Source of the DNA: Porphyromonadaceae bacterium UBA7555
GTDB lineage: Bacteria; Bacteroidota; Bacteroidia; Bacteroidales; Muribaculaceae
Direction of reading: 5' to 3'
DNA: 13,032 nucleotides
Assembly (NCBI GenBank): GCA_002478045.1
Contig: DLLT01000044.1
Location: forward strand, 1-13,032
Shown here: piece by piece, positions 1-7,700 of the stretch
Numbering within the stretch: position 1 is the stretch's first letter
How the letters are laid out: each line of letters starts with the position of its first letter
Program-made: the position numbers and the translations under genes
Notes under the pieces: model-generated
What the model was told of the DNA's origin: nothing
What the model saw: the letters and a program-made list of their open reading frames with translations, nothing else
The model's database searches: none

Positions 1-52
1 CGGAACTACGCCGCTGCCCCAATAAACTTTTCACTTTTTATAAACAACACCT

Positions 53-268
53 ATGAGACAATCCAAGTTTTTAACAACTCTCGCGGTAGCGCTGGCAACC
101 CTTGCCTCTTGCAGCAATGAGCCGGCTATGGAGCTACGCGATGACGGCAGTACGGACAAGGCCGCACTGCCCGAGACAAAAGACCAAGCACTTGTCGCCA
201 AGTCGGCGCAGGCAGCTACGATTTTATGTCTGATGCCCTCTATGTTGAAGTATCTAAATAAATTCTAA
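53..268 (+). CDS. Short lipoprotein-leader ORF, probable 5' remnant of a serpin gene
   Basis: A 71-residue ORF that begins with a lipoprotein signal peptide: a basic N-terminus, a hydrophobic stretch, then a lipobox LASC at about residues 17-20 followed by SNEP. After some 25 hydrophilic residues the frame carries on for only a few unremarkable residues. In the +2-shifted frame, positions 211-258 read GSYDFMSDALYVEVSK and then stop at 259-261. Joined to the preceding LVAKSAQ this resembles the first helix of bacterial serpins (a pattern like VxSNxxFAFxLFxEVSK). The intact serpin 13 bases downstream has the same layout: lipobox, acidic linker, first helix. I infer a frameshifted and truncated copy of a serpin gene that lost everything from the first strand on. 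It could instead be a genuine small lipoprotein. The leader is A/T-rich with no clear promoter. Bases 2-25 could end an upstream gene (GTTPLPQ then TAA), which cannot be judged here. Confidence 0.45.
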   Translation: MRQSKFLTTLAVALATLASCSNEPAMELRDDGSTDKAALPETKDQALVAKSAQAATILCLMPSMLKYLNKF

Positions 269-281
269 AATCACACGAAAT

Positions 282-1514
282 ATGAAAACCTATAAGCTAA
301 CACTATTGGGCATCTTGGCACTCTTTGCCACAGGATGCTCGTCTGAGACGAATGAAGTGCAAGACGGGCCTAAGTCGCGCATGGAGTTGAATGCTGAGGA
401 AGAAGGCATCAGCGAAGCGGAAATAAAGTCGGCATTCATACTGTTCGAGGGGCTGTACTCAGATGAATTGTCTGTGTCCGATCGCGAAAACGTGATGCTG
501 TCACCACTGAGCCTTGACCTATGCCTTGGCATAACGTCCAACGCCCTCGCCGAGACAGATCGTAACGACATCGTAGGCAAACTCGGTGCCTCGTCCGCAA
601 CCTCGCTCAACAAGTTCAACAATACACGTATAAACTATTTCTCGTACAATGGCAAGAAAGCCAAAGTATCCTTTGCCAATTCCGTATGGGCAAACTCGCT
701 GACAATGGAGTCAGAGCAAGACTTTGCATCAGCAATGGGCGACATAAAGAAGTACTATGACGCCGAAAGCAGTGTCATAGACTTTGGTGCTAACGATATG
801 AAGTCAATAATAAACAATTGGTGTTCGAACAAAACCAACGGACTTATTCCGGAATTCTTAAAAGATGAGCCAAGCATCCTGACGCAGGCGATGTTTATCA
901 ATGCAATGTACTTTGACTGCCAATGGGAAGAACCGTTTGAGAAATCAGCGACAAAGACAAATCCATTTTACTTCCCCAACGGAGTTCAGCGTCAAGGCGA
1001 AGTTGAGATGATGTTTGGCGAGCGCTTTGTCCCCATTGTCGAGACAGACTATTATTCTATGTTCGCCCTGCCGTATGCAGACTGCAATTACTCTGCAGTC
1101 TTTGTGCTGCCGAGCAAAGACAAGTGCATAGCCGACATCCTACCGAATGTACGTGACGCCCTACTGGCACGCAAACTCGACAATACAGCACCCAAGAAAT
1201 ACATTATTGGCATGCCTAAACTGAAGACCGAATACTCGAAATTAATTACCGACTATGTGTCGAATGTAGGTATAGCCCTGGATGGACGCGAACTGCTCGG
1301 ATATGGAAAGATGACCGAAACCGAAATATTGCAAGCCACAAGCCTTGAAATAAACGAAGAGGGCACAAAAATTGCCGCCGTAACAGCGAACACAAGTTAT
1401 ACAACCACCTCACCCGGAACGATTACTCTTGACCGTCCGTTCCTGATGATAGTCAAAGACAATAACCACGGCAGCATCCTGCTGATGGCCGCAATTCAGA
1501 TGCCCAAGGAATAA
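282..1514 (+). CDS. Lipoprotein serpin (serine or cysteine protease inhibitor)
   Basis: A 410-residue serpin, close to the usual core of about 370 residues plus a leader. Residues 1-19 are a lipoprotein signal with lipobox ATGC (Cys19), so the protein is probably membrane-anchored and perhaps surface-exposed. Family landmarks seen in order: VMLSPLS (71-77), INNWCSNKTNGLIPEFL (177-193), FINAMYFDCQWEEPF (205-219), the hinge INEEGT (357-362), DRPFLMIV (384-391) and GSILLMAAI (397-405). Counting from hinge Gly361 as P15 gives P1 Thr375 and P1' Thr376. The distance from P1 to the RPF motif equals that in alpha-1-antitrypsin, so the reactive loop is full length. The hinge is only partly of inhibitory type: P14 Thr, P11 Ala and P10 Ala fit, but P13 Lys, P12 Ile and P9 Val are not small. 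Serpins trap proteases by loop insertion. A Thr P1 would suit an elastase-like enzyme, which is inference. The gene is much more AT-rich than the neighbours from 2584 on. The family call is very secure; the target is unknown. Confidence 0.96.
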   Translation: MKTYKLTLLGILALFATGCSSETNEVQDGPKSRMELNAEEEGISEAEIKSAFILFEGLYSDELSVSDRENVMLSPLSLDLCLGITSNALAETDRNDIVGKLGASSATSLNKFNNTRINYFSYNGKKAKVSFANSVWANSLTMESEQDFASAMGDIKKYYDAESSVIDFGANDMKSIINNWCSNKTNGLIPEFLKDEPSILTQAMFINAMYFDCQWEEPFEKSATKTNPFYFPNGVQRQGEVEMMFGERFVPIVETDYYSMFALPYADCNYSAVFVLPSKDKCIADILPNVRDALLARKLDNTAPKKYIIGMPKLKTEYSKLITDYVSNVGIALDGRELLGYGKMTETEILQATSLEINEEGTKIAAVTANTSYTTTSPGTITLDRPFLMIVKDNNHGSILLMAAIQMPKE

Positions 1515-1550
1515 GACATCGGGAAGGCGTAGGCCTATACACACACTTAA

Positions 1551-1595
1551 ACGCACAAGACGCCACTTCCCTCCACGGGGTGGCGTCTTGTGTGT
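1551..1595. terminator. Bidirectional intrinsic terminator hairpin
   Basis: The arms 1554-1566 (CACAAGACGCCAC) and 1580-1592 are perfectly complementary over 13 bp. Three more pairs, one of them G-U, extend the stem outward to 1551 and 1595. The loop is 13 bases. It lies 37 bases after the serpin stop and 60 bases after the stop of the convergent CvpA gene, where a shared terminator is expected. T-runs on both sides are weak, so termination strength is inferred from the stem. Confidence 0.75.
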
Positions 1596-1655
1596 CTATA
1601 TTCAATATGGCCGCTACAATGTCAGCGCCCCAAGCTTTCGGTCGCCGTCCGATCC

Positions 1656-2216
1656 CTATTGTTGCGCCGTGCTGTCCGTCTGTGCAGCCGTGCGTGCACG
1701 CAGCGAATCGGTGGCCGCATTGATACCGTCAAAGACGTCTGCGGCAGTCTTGCTGCCCAGCACAGCCGGCGCCATATTGATGACGGTCGAAGGCAGGGTG
1801 TCATTGTATGACGACTTAAGCTCGCCCGAAGGGAATATCGCCATCCAAATATTTAGCAAAACACTGAATATCAGGGTATATTTGAGTATGGCAAATACGG
1901 CTCCGGCGATATTGTCTACGCGTCCCAAGCTGAGACTGTCAAAAAGCGTGCGTATCGTACCGGCCAAAAAGCGAGCCGCCACCATCACCACAATAAATAT
2001 GATGGCGTACGACATAACCGTGTGCAGCAGCACGGTGTCCGCACTGTCCTCAGGCGATGAAAACTTGGCTGCTACTATCCCGCTGAACACGCGGCACAGG
2101 ATAATGGCGACCACGATGCCGACAACGCTGCCGGCCTGGGACATCACACCGCGACGCCATCCATACAGGGCGCCGCCAAGGACTATGAGTATGCAGATTA
2201 TATCAAAAAGTGTCAT
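1656..2216 (-). CDS. CvpA-family inner membrane protein
   Basis: A 186-residue protein with four hydrophobic segments (about 1-20, 27-47, 66-89 and 105-125) and a hydrophilic C-terminal tail rich in Ala, Thr and Gln. The first helix followed by GALYGWRRGVM is the typical opening of CvpA proteins, which have a conserved Gly and a basic turn after helix 1. The E. coli member is needed for colicin V production, but the biochemical role of the family is unsettled. I chose the ATG at 2216 rather than the in-frame ATG at 2249. The shorter form begins with the family's usual MTLFDII-like N-terminus. A -7-like element at 2266-2273 would leave a leader of only about ten bases for the longer form and about 40 for this one. 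The gene stands alone on this strand, convergent with the serpin and divergent from the export operon. Confidence 0.85.
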   Translation of the reverse strand: MTLFDIICILIVLGGALYGWRRGVMSQAGSVVGIVVAIILCRVFSGIVAAKFSSPEDSADTVLLHTVMSYAIIFIVVMVAARFLAGTIRTLFDSLSLGRVDNIAGAVFAILKYTLIFSVLLNIWMAIFPSGELKSSYNDTLPSTVINMAPAVLGSKTAADVFDGINAATDSLRARTAAQTDSTAQQ

Positions 2217-2265
2217 TGCGCAAATCAAAATAATTATATGGTGATACATGTGCCATTATGCCGTG

Positions 2266-2273
2266 CAAAGTTA
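2266..2273 (-). promoter_or_regulatory. Probable -7 promoter element of the CvpA gene
   Basis: On the minus strand this reads TAACTTTG, followed by C. It matches the Bacteroidota -7 consensus TAnnTTTG and lies about 50 bases upstream of the chosen CvpA start. No clear TTG is seen at the -33 distance, so the call rests on one box and its position. Confidence 0.5.
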
Positions 2274-2414
2274 CAACTTAAAATCGAAATATACGCCCCT
2301 ACGTACACCATCGAAGCTGCGGCAAAGTCTATGCTGCGGACTGATTTTTTCGCCTTAAAGCAGAATTGTTGGCAAATATCGGAAATAAACGATACAACGT
2401 TTTGATTTTTACCT
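2274..2414. other. Divergent intergenic region, no gene seen
   Basis: This is part of the spacer between the CvpA gene (minus) and the export operon (plus). It is AT-rich, has stops in all frames and shows no convincing ORF or RNA gene. It probably holds upstream promoter elements and any operator for the export operon, but no clear palindromic operator was found. Confidence 0.4.
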
Positions 2415-2422
2415 TATTTTTG
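2415..2422 (+). promoter_or_regulatory. Probable -7 promoter element of the export operon
   Basis: TATTTTTG followed by C matches TAnnTTTG exactly and precedes the first gene of the export operon. It would start transcription near 2427 and leave an untranslated leader of about 155 bases. That leader contains an inverted repeat, CGACACC at 2450-2456 and GGTGTCG at 2472-2478, with a 15-base loop. No good TTG is seen at the -33 spacing. The box is convincing by sequence but untested. Confidence 0.5.
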
Positions 2423-2583
2423 CAGGCGAAAATCACCGCTTCGGCCGCACGACACCAAACCGAAGTCCCTCGGTGTCGGTTATACAATATATGTCGTACG
2501 CCAAAGCCGTGAATGACAGCAAGAAGTGCATTACGATTTCCAATAGAAACAGAGAATAATACATCCCGAAACAACCAAACACT

Positions 2584-4083
2584 ATGAGGTCACAAACACG
2601 CATCCTCGCAATACTTGCGCTCACGGCCGCAGCCTCGGTTTGTGCGCACGCCCAAGGAATCAGCGTCTCCGAAGGTGCCGCAGCCGGCAGCACGGTCTAC
2701 ACCTTGGAGCAGTGCCGCAGTCTGGCTTTGGCCAACAATAAACAGCTGATGATAGCACGCCAATCGGTGGACAAGGCTCACTATCAAAACAAAGAGGCCT
2801 TTGCAGCCTATCTGCCGGCCTTGGACTTTGCCGGCGGTTATATGTACAACCAAAAAGAGTTGTCCATATTCTCCAAAGACCAGCTGCTGCCCATCAAGAC
2901 CTTCAACCCCACGACCAATAGCTACGACTTCAACCTGGTGACCAATCCCGCCACGGGACAGCCGGTGACAACTCCCGACGGACAGTACATACCCTCGCAA
3001 GTGGCACTGATACCCAAGGAATCAATGACCTACGACATACACAACGTGTTCTTCGGTGCCGTCACCCTGACCCAGCCCGTATATATGGGCGGCAAGATAG
3101 TGGCCATGAACCGCTTGACTAAGTACGCAGAAGAACTGGCGCAACAAATGCACCTATCCGAAGCCGAGAATGTAATATATGCCGTAGATGCCGCATATTG
3201 GCAAGTTGTATCGCTCAAAAACAAACGCGACCTCGCCGCAGCATACGTCAATCTGCTTGACTCGCTGGACCGTAACGTCCGCCTTATGGAACAGCAAGGC
3301 GTGGCCACCAAGAGCGACCGCCTGAGCGTGGACGTCAAGCTAAACTCGGCACAAGTAGACCTCACCAAAGTTGAGAACGGTCTGACACTTTCGCGCATGG
3401 CCCTGGCTCAAGTGTGCGGCTTGCCTATCAATGCCGGAATGTGCGTCACCGACGAAGAAGTCCGCTCGGGCATCATCGAAGCCCCCAACCTGTCGGCCAC
3501 AGCCATAGACAGCGCATACGTACGCCGCCACGACCTGCGCGCACTCTCGCTGGGCATAGACATCGCCGGACAGCAAAAAAAGGTGGCCCTGTCATCAATG
3601 CTCCCCAATATCGCACTTATGGGGACATACAGCTTCTCCAACCCCAATATGTTCAACGGCTTCGAAAAACGCTTTAGCGGCGCATTTTCCGTAGGCGTGA
3701 TGGTCAAGATACCGCTGTGGCACTGGGGCGGCGACTACGCCAAGTACCGCGCCGCCGCCGTGGACGAGACCGTGATGCGCCTGCGCCTGGACGATGCCCG
3801 CGAGATGGTCAACCTCCAAGTCAGCCAAGCATCCTATAAGGCTCAGGAAGCCTATAAGACCTACCATACCACACTGGCCAACCTCGAAAGTGCCGACGAA
3901 AACCTGCGCACCGCCACCGTAGGCTTCCGCGAAGGCGTGGTCACCAGCGATGACGTCATGGCCGCCCAAACCGCATGGCTCAAGGCCAACAGCGAAAACA
4001 TCGATGCAATGATAGATGTCAAGCTGTGCAACACCTATCTCGACAAAGTCCTGGGCAAACTCGACACCACGCCGAGACAATGA
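2584..4083 (+). CDS. TolC-type outer membrane efflux/export channel
   Basis: A 499-residue outer membrane factor of the OEP family. It forms a trimeric beta-barrel and alpha-helical tunnel that links an inner membrane exporter to the outside. Residues 1-23 are a cleavable signal peptide (basic start, Ala/Leu core, likely cleavage after AHA). Family repeats are visible: YTLEQCRSLALANN (about 39-52) opens the first half. KIPLWHWGG followed by a long Ala/Glu-rich helix opens the second half. FREGVVTSDDVMAAQTAWLKA near the C-terminus is the classic end of the second repeat. The stretch between the first two strands (about 95-150) is long and rich in Pro, Thr and Asn, an enlarged extracellular loop that makes the protein longer than E. 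coli TolC homologues. It is first in an operon with an adaptor and two ABC-2 permeases. The substrate is unknown. Confidence 0.93.
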   Translation: MRSQTRILAILALTAAASVCAHAQGISVSEGAAAGSTVYTLEQCRSLALANNKQLMIARQSVDKAHYQNKEAFAAYLPALDFAGGYMYNQKELSIFSKDQLLPIKTFNPTTNSYDFNLVTNPATGQPVTTPDGQYIPSQVALIPKESMTYDIHNVFFGAVTLTQPVYMGGKIVAMNRLTKYAEELAQQMHLSEAENVIYAVDAAYWQVVSLKNKRDLAAAYVNLLDSLDRNVRLMEQQGVATKSDRLSVDVKLNSAQVDLTKVENGLTLSRMALAQVCGLPINAGMCVTDEEVRSGIIEAPNLSATAIDSAYVRRHDLRALSLGIDIAGQQKKVALSSMLPNIALMGTYSFSNPNMFNGFEKRFSGAFSVGVMVKIPLWHWGGDYAKYRAAAVDETVMRLRLDDAREMVNLQVSQASYKAQEAYKTYHTTLANLESADENLRTATVGFREGVVTSDDVMAAQTAWLKANSENIDAMIDVKLCNTYLDKVLGKLDTTPRQ

Positions 4084-4177
4084 CGCCCGAGACCCGCGAC
4101 CCGGCATACGTCACGACAATCCGCCCAATCACACCCATATCACCTAATCACAACGTCTAATTACACATCAAAATATT

Positions 4178-5203
4178 ATGTCAGAAGACACCCCCATCTA
4201 CCCCACTCCGTCACCCAAGGAGGAAGCGCGCGCCAATCGCTCGCTTATGATCACACTGGTGGCACTGACTGCCGCCGTTGCCGTCATCGTCATCATCGGA
4301 TTTCTGTGCCTCAACCGCCCGGATAATATCATCGAAGGCCAAGTGGACGGCACCACCGTTCGCATCTCCGGCAAGTTGCCCGGACGACTTGCCGAAGTGT
4401 ACGTACACGAGGGCGACACCATCGCCGCCGGCGACACCCTGGCACGCATCCACTCGTCCGTAGTCGAGGCCCAACTGGCTCAGGCCGAGGCCATGCGCAA
4501 CGTCGCACGCGCCCAAAACCAAAAAGCCGAAGCCGGCACACGTAGCCAAATCATCGAAGCCGCACGCGATATGCTGGCTCAAGCCGAAGCCGCGCAAACC
4601 ATAGCCAAGAAGACATACGACCGTATGCAAAACCTCTATAACGACGGCGTAGTCACCGCACAGAAACGCGATGAAGCCAAAGCCGCCTACGATGCCGCCA
4701 CAGCACAAGCCGGAGCCGCACGAAGCCAACTCAACCTGGCATTGGCCGGCGCCCAAAACGAAGACAAACGCAGCGCCGCAGCCATGGTCAGCGCTGCCGA
4801 CGGATCAGTCGAACAAGTACAAGCCGTACTCGAGGACACCTATCTGATAGCGCCGTGCGACGGCACCATCGACCAAATATATCCCGAAGCGGGCGAATTG
4901 GTAGCCACCGGAACACCTATTATGAGCGTACTCAAGCACGAGCGTCAGGTCATCTTCAACGTCCGCGAAGAAATGCTCAACACCCTCAAAATGGGTCAGG
5001 AAATCACCGTAATGATTCCAGCTCTGGGACAAAAAGAAATCAAGGCCCGCATATTCTACATCCGCGACATGGGTTCGTACGCCGTATGGCGCGCCACCAA
5101 GGCCACCGGCCAATGGGATTCGCGCACCTTCGAGATCAAGGCTCGCCCCACGGATGACATCGAAGGACTTCGTCCCGGAATGACAGCTATACTTCGCGAC
5201 TGA
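4178..5203 (+). CDS. HlyD/YbhG-type periplasmic adaptor (membrane fusion protein)
   Basis: A 341-residue adaptor that should bridge the inner membrane permeases and the TolC-like channel. One N-terminal membrane helix (about 22-45) is followed by a first lipoyl half-motif (about 63-92, with HEGDTIAAGDTLARI). Next comes a long Ala/Gln/Glu-rich coiled-coil hairpin (about 95-215) and the second lipoyl half (222-252, YLIAPCDGTI through PIMSVL). A beta-barrel domain runs to the end, with LRPGMTA near the C-terminus as in this family. The order of domains and the coiled-coil sequence are closest to E. coli YbhG, whose partners are the ABC-2 pair YbhS/YbhR and the ATPase YbhF. It starts 94 bases after the channel gene. 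That gap is C-rich and unstructured, with no new promoter box seen, so co-transcription is likely. Confidence 0.93.
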   Translation: MSEDTPIYPTPSPKEEARANRSLMITLVALTAAVAVIVIIGFLCLNRPDNIIEGQVDGTTVRISGKLPGRLAEVYVHEGDTIAAGDTLARIHSSVVEAQLAQAEAMRNVARAQNQKAEAGTRSQIIEAARDMLAQAEAAQTIAKKTYDRMQNLYNDGVVTAQKRDEAKAAYDAATAQAGAARSQLNLALAGAQNEDKRSAAAMVSAADGSVEQVQAVLEDTYLIAPCDGTIDQIYPEAGELVATGTPIMSVLKHERQVIFNVREEMLNTLKMGQEITVMIPALGQKEIKARIFYIRDMGSYAVWRATKATGQWDSRTFEIKARPTDDIEGLRPGMTAILRD

Positions 5204-5234
5204 ACCTCGTACCTCTAACATCTCGGCCGAAATT

Positions 5235-6395
5235 ATGAATCCGCTTATAGCAACCATACGCCGCGAACTGCGACGGCTGGTATCGCGCAAGGCATACATC
5301 TTCGCCTTTTTCGTGGTGCCCCTGGGCTGCACACTCTTCTTCCTCAGTCTGATGGATCAAGGGCTGCCGCTACACGTGCCCACGGCAATAGTCGACCAAG
5401 ATCACTCGGCCATGTCGCGCGAAATTACGCGCACACTCAACGCCAATTCGCTGGTGACAATCACACGCGCCGAAGAAACATATTCGGACGCCGTGGCCGC
5501 CGTGCGCCGCGGTCAGGTCTACGGCTTCTTTATCATACCCAAGGACTTCGAAGCCGACGCGGTGGCAGGCCGTACCCCGGTCATAGACTATTACAGCAAT
5601 ATGACCTACTACGTACCGGGCACTTTCTTGTTTAAGGGCTTCAAGACTACCTCGGTGACCTCGGCTGCCGGAATGATGCGTGCATCGCTCACCGCCTCGG
5701 GTATGGAAGCCGACCAAGCCATGAACCTCGTACAGCCCATGACCATCGAGACTCACGCCCCGGGCAACCCGTGGACCAATTACTCGATGTACCTCACCCC
5801 CTCGTTTATGATGACGATGTTGGCACTGATGGTGCTGCTGGTGACCGCATTCTCCATCACCCAGGAAATCAAGTGGCGCTCATCGCCCGAATGGCTGGAA
5901 ACAGCGGGCGGCAGCATTACCGTAGCCGTCTTCGGCAAACTGCTGCCCCATACGGTATTGTTCACCCTGACGGGCTGGGCCATGGGCGTCATTATCTTCG
6001 TCTTCGGCGGTTTCCCGCTGCAAGGCCCCGTATGGGCGCTGATGTTGGGAATGCTGCTGATGGTAGTGGCCAATCAAGCCCTGGCAGTTTTCATCTGTTC
6101 ACTGCTTCCCAATCCGCGTTTGGCCCTGAGTGTCTGCGCTCTGCTGGGCATCCTCAGCTTCTCCATAGCCGGACTATCCTTCCCCGTCGAGAATATGTAT
6201 GGCGGCATTGCCATATTCTCGTACATTGTTCCGATACGTTATATGTTCCTACTATACGTCAATACCGGCTTCAACGGCCTGCCGCTGTACTACTCGCGCT
6301 GGATGTTTGTCATCCTTGCCATATTCCCGGCTCTGGCCGCCACGGCACTGTGGCGTCTCAAAAAGGCTTGCCTCAAGCCCGTGTACGTTCCCTGA
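5235..6395 (+). CDS. ABC-2 type transport permease (first of pair)
   Basis: A 386-residue ABC-2 membrane protein of the YhhJ/YbhS type. The layout is one N-terminal membrane helix (about 22-41) after a basic amphipathic start, a periplasmic domain of roughly 150 residues, then five to six hydrophobic segments from about 190 to 375. The periplasmic part contains AIVDQDHSAMSREI, which resembles the 'VDxDxSxxSR' stretch common in this family. GQVYGFFIIPKDF matches the usual 'GxxYGxxxIPxxF' stretch. The C-terminal helices include SFSIAGLSFPVENM, the typical 'xxSGxxxPxExM' motif. It would form half of the translocation pore. It lies 31 bases after the adaptor and 16 before its partner. It carries no nucleotide-binding domain of its own. 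Confidence 0.9.
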   Translation: MNPLIATIRRELRRLVSRKAYIFAFFVVPLGCTLFFLSLMDQGLPLHVPTAIVDQDHSAMSREITRTLNANSLVTITRAEETYSDAVAAVRRGQVYGFFIIPKDFEADAVAGRTPVIDYYSNMTYYVPGTFLFKGFKTTSVTSAAGMMRASLTASGMEADQAMNLVQPMTIETHAPGNPWTNYSMYLTPSFMMTMLALMVLLVTAFSITQEIKWRSSPEWLETAGGSITVAVFGKLLPHTVLFTLTGWAMGVIIFVFGGFPLQGPVWALMLGMLLMVVANQALAVFICSLLPNPRLALSVCALLGILSFSIAGLSFPVENMYGGIAIFSYIVPIRYMFLLYVNTGFNGLPLYYSRWMFVILAIFPALAATALWRLKKACLKPVYVP

Positions 6396-6411
6396 TGATT
6401 AACCACGTCCA

Positions 6412-7602
6412 ATGAAGATTTTTCACGCAATATATAAATGGCTGGCCGATGTGGCCGATGTCTTCCGCAGCGAGTTCGGCGTGCTGCGCCGCGATGCCGG
6501 CGTGCTGCTCTTCTTTTTCGGGCTGCCGCTGTTCTACCCCATAGTATACACGCTGATATACAATCCCGAAGTGGTCCGCGACATCCCCATAGCCGTTGTC
6601 GACCTAAGCCATACGGCCGAATCACGCAACCTCTCGCATCGTCTCGATGCCACCTCGGCCATTGCAGTGAACTACCAATGCCCGGATATGGCCGAGGCTC
6701 GCGACCTTATGGCCCGCGGCGAAATCTATGGCATCCTCCGTATTCCGCACGACTATGCACGCGACATCGGCCGCGGCATCACCGCCCATGTAGATTTCTA
6801 CAGCGATATGTCGCTGCTGCTGCGCTACCGCACCTTCGTGAGTGCACTCACGGACGTGCAATTGGAGACCTGCACCGAAATCACGGCCGGCAAGCTCAGC
6901 GCCGCCGGCATCTCCTCCTCGGGACTGCCCATAAGCAACCGCAGCCATTTCATGGGCGACCCGGAGGAAGGCTACGCATCCTTTGTCATCCCCGGCATCG
7001 TCATCCTTATATTACAGCAAAGTATGCTGCTCGGCATCACTATGATAGGCGCTACCTCGCGCGAGCGTCGGCGCTTCTACGGCGGCCGCGATCCGCTACG
7101 TCCCGACCGCCACGGTCTGAGCGCCACCGTCTGGGGGCGTGCCCTGGTATACTTCCTGTGCTATGTACCCATGACAATATACATCCTGCACTGGATTCCG
7201 GAGATTTTCGGCCTGCCGCATTACGGCTCGGCCACGGACTACCTGCTGTTGATGGTGCCTATGCTGCTGGCCACCGCCTTTATGGGACAAGCCCTGACAT
7301 ACCTGGTGCGCGAACGCGAGATGGCCTTCATCATCTTCGTATTCTCGTCCGTAATCTTCCTGTTTCTCAGCGGAATGGTATGGCCGCGCTACGCGATGTC
7401 CACCCCCTGGCTGCTCTGCGGCGACCTCGTCCCCGGTGTTTGGGGCATCGAAGGCTTTATACGCATCAACAACAACGGTGCCACACTGGCCGAAGTCTCC
7501 ACGCCCTACTACTGGCTTTGGGGTCTTACGGCACTGTATTTCGTGGCAGCCATGGCCGTCACCGCCTACTTGCGACGTCCGCGGATACGCACGACAAAAT
7601 AA
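6412..7602 (+). CDS. ABC-2 type transport permease (second of pair)
   Basis: A 396-residue paralogue of the preceding permease with the same plan: a membrane helix at about 30-50, a periplasmic domain with AVVDLSHTAESRNL and GEIYGILRIPHDYA, then membrane segments from about 193 to the end. FLFLSGMVWPRYAMS is the counterpart of the 'SGxxxPxxxM' motif. The segment RRRFYGGRDPLRPDRHG (cytoplasmic loop after the first C-terminal helix) is unusually basic. It probably forms a heterodimer with its neighbour. It is the last gene of the export operon. The next gene downstream encodes an ABC ATPase, but of the LolD type, behind its own promoter. A 394-codon open frame overlaps it in another phase; this is a GC-rich shadow. 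Confidence 0.9.
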   Translation: MKIFHAIYKWLADVADVFRSEFGVLRRDAGVLLFFFGLPLFYPIVYTLIYNPEVVRDIPIAVVDLSHTAESRNLSHRLDATSAIAVNYQCPDMAEARDLMARGEIYGILRIPHDYARDIGRGITAHVDFYSDMSLLLRYRTFVSALTDVQLETCTEITAGKLSAAGISSSGLPISNRSHFMGDPEEGYASFVIPGIVILILQQSMLLGITMIGATSRERRRFYGGRDPLRPDRHGLSATVWGRALVYFLCYVPMTIYILHWIPEIFGLPHYGSATDYLLLMVPMLLATAFMGQALTYLVREREMAFIIFVFSSVIFLFLSGMVWPRYAMSTPWLLCGDLVPGVWGIEGFIRINNNGATLAEVSTPYYWLWGLTALYFVAAMAVTAYLRRPRIRTTK

Positions 7603-7627
7603 CGCCGTTAAGCACTGTCTGAGAACA

Positions 7628-7661
7628 TTTTGCGCCGCACGGGCCGAGTTTTGGCGCAAAA
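7628..7661 (+). other. Hairpin between the export operon and lolD, with an alternative pairing
   Basis: TTTTGCGCC at 7628-7636 is complementary to GGCGCAAAA at 7653-7661, forming a 9-bp stem with a 16-base loop. The same left arm, extended to 7638, can instead pair with GCGGTGCAAAA at 7671-7681 (11 pairs, one G-U). The two stems are mutually exclusive. It lies 25 bases after the permease stop and overlaps the upstream part of the lolD promoter. It may be a terminator for the export operon, but no T-run follows it. Confidence 0.4.
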
Positions 7662-7665
7662 CATG

Positions 7666-7696
7666 TTGGCGCGGTGCAAAAAATGTGCTATCTTCG
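7666..7696 (+). promoter_or_regulatory. Promoter of lolD
   Basis: TTG at 7666-7668 and TATCTTCG at 7689-7696 are separated by 20 bases, the spacing expected for Bacteroidota -33/-7 promoters (TTTG and TAnnTTTG). One base differs from the -7 consensus (TTCG instead of TTTG). The expected transcription start is about 7700, so the ATG at 7701 would be at or next to the first base of the mRNA. Confidence 0.6.
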
Positions 7697-7700
7697 CAGA

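Noticed and set aside
1588..2244. A 218-codon plus-strand open frame opposite the CvpA gene
   Set aside because: The minus-strand frame has the four-helix CvpA pattern and a promoter box. The plus-strand frame begins inside the terminator hairpin and shows no recognisable domain.
6438..7622. A 394-codon open frame overlapping the second ABC-2 permease in another phase
   Set aside because: The translation is dominated by Arg, His, Pro and Ala with no domain or membrane pattern. It is a shadow caused by high GC at third codon positions, while the other phase encodes a clear ABC-2 permease.
7674..7700. GTG at 7674 as the lolD start
   Set aside because: It would add nine residues not typical of LolD and would span the -7 promoter element.
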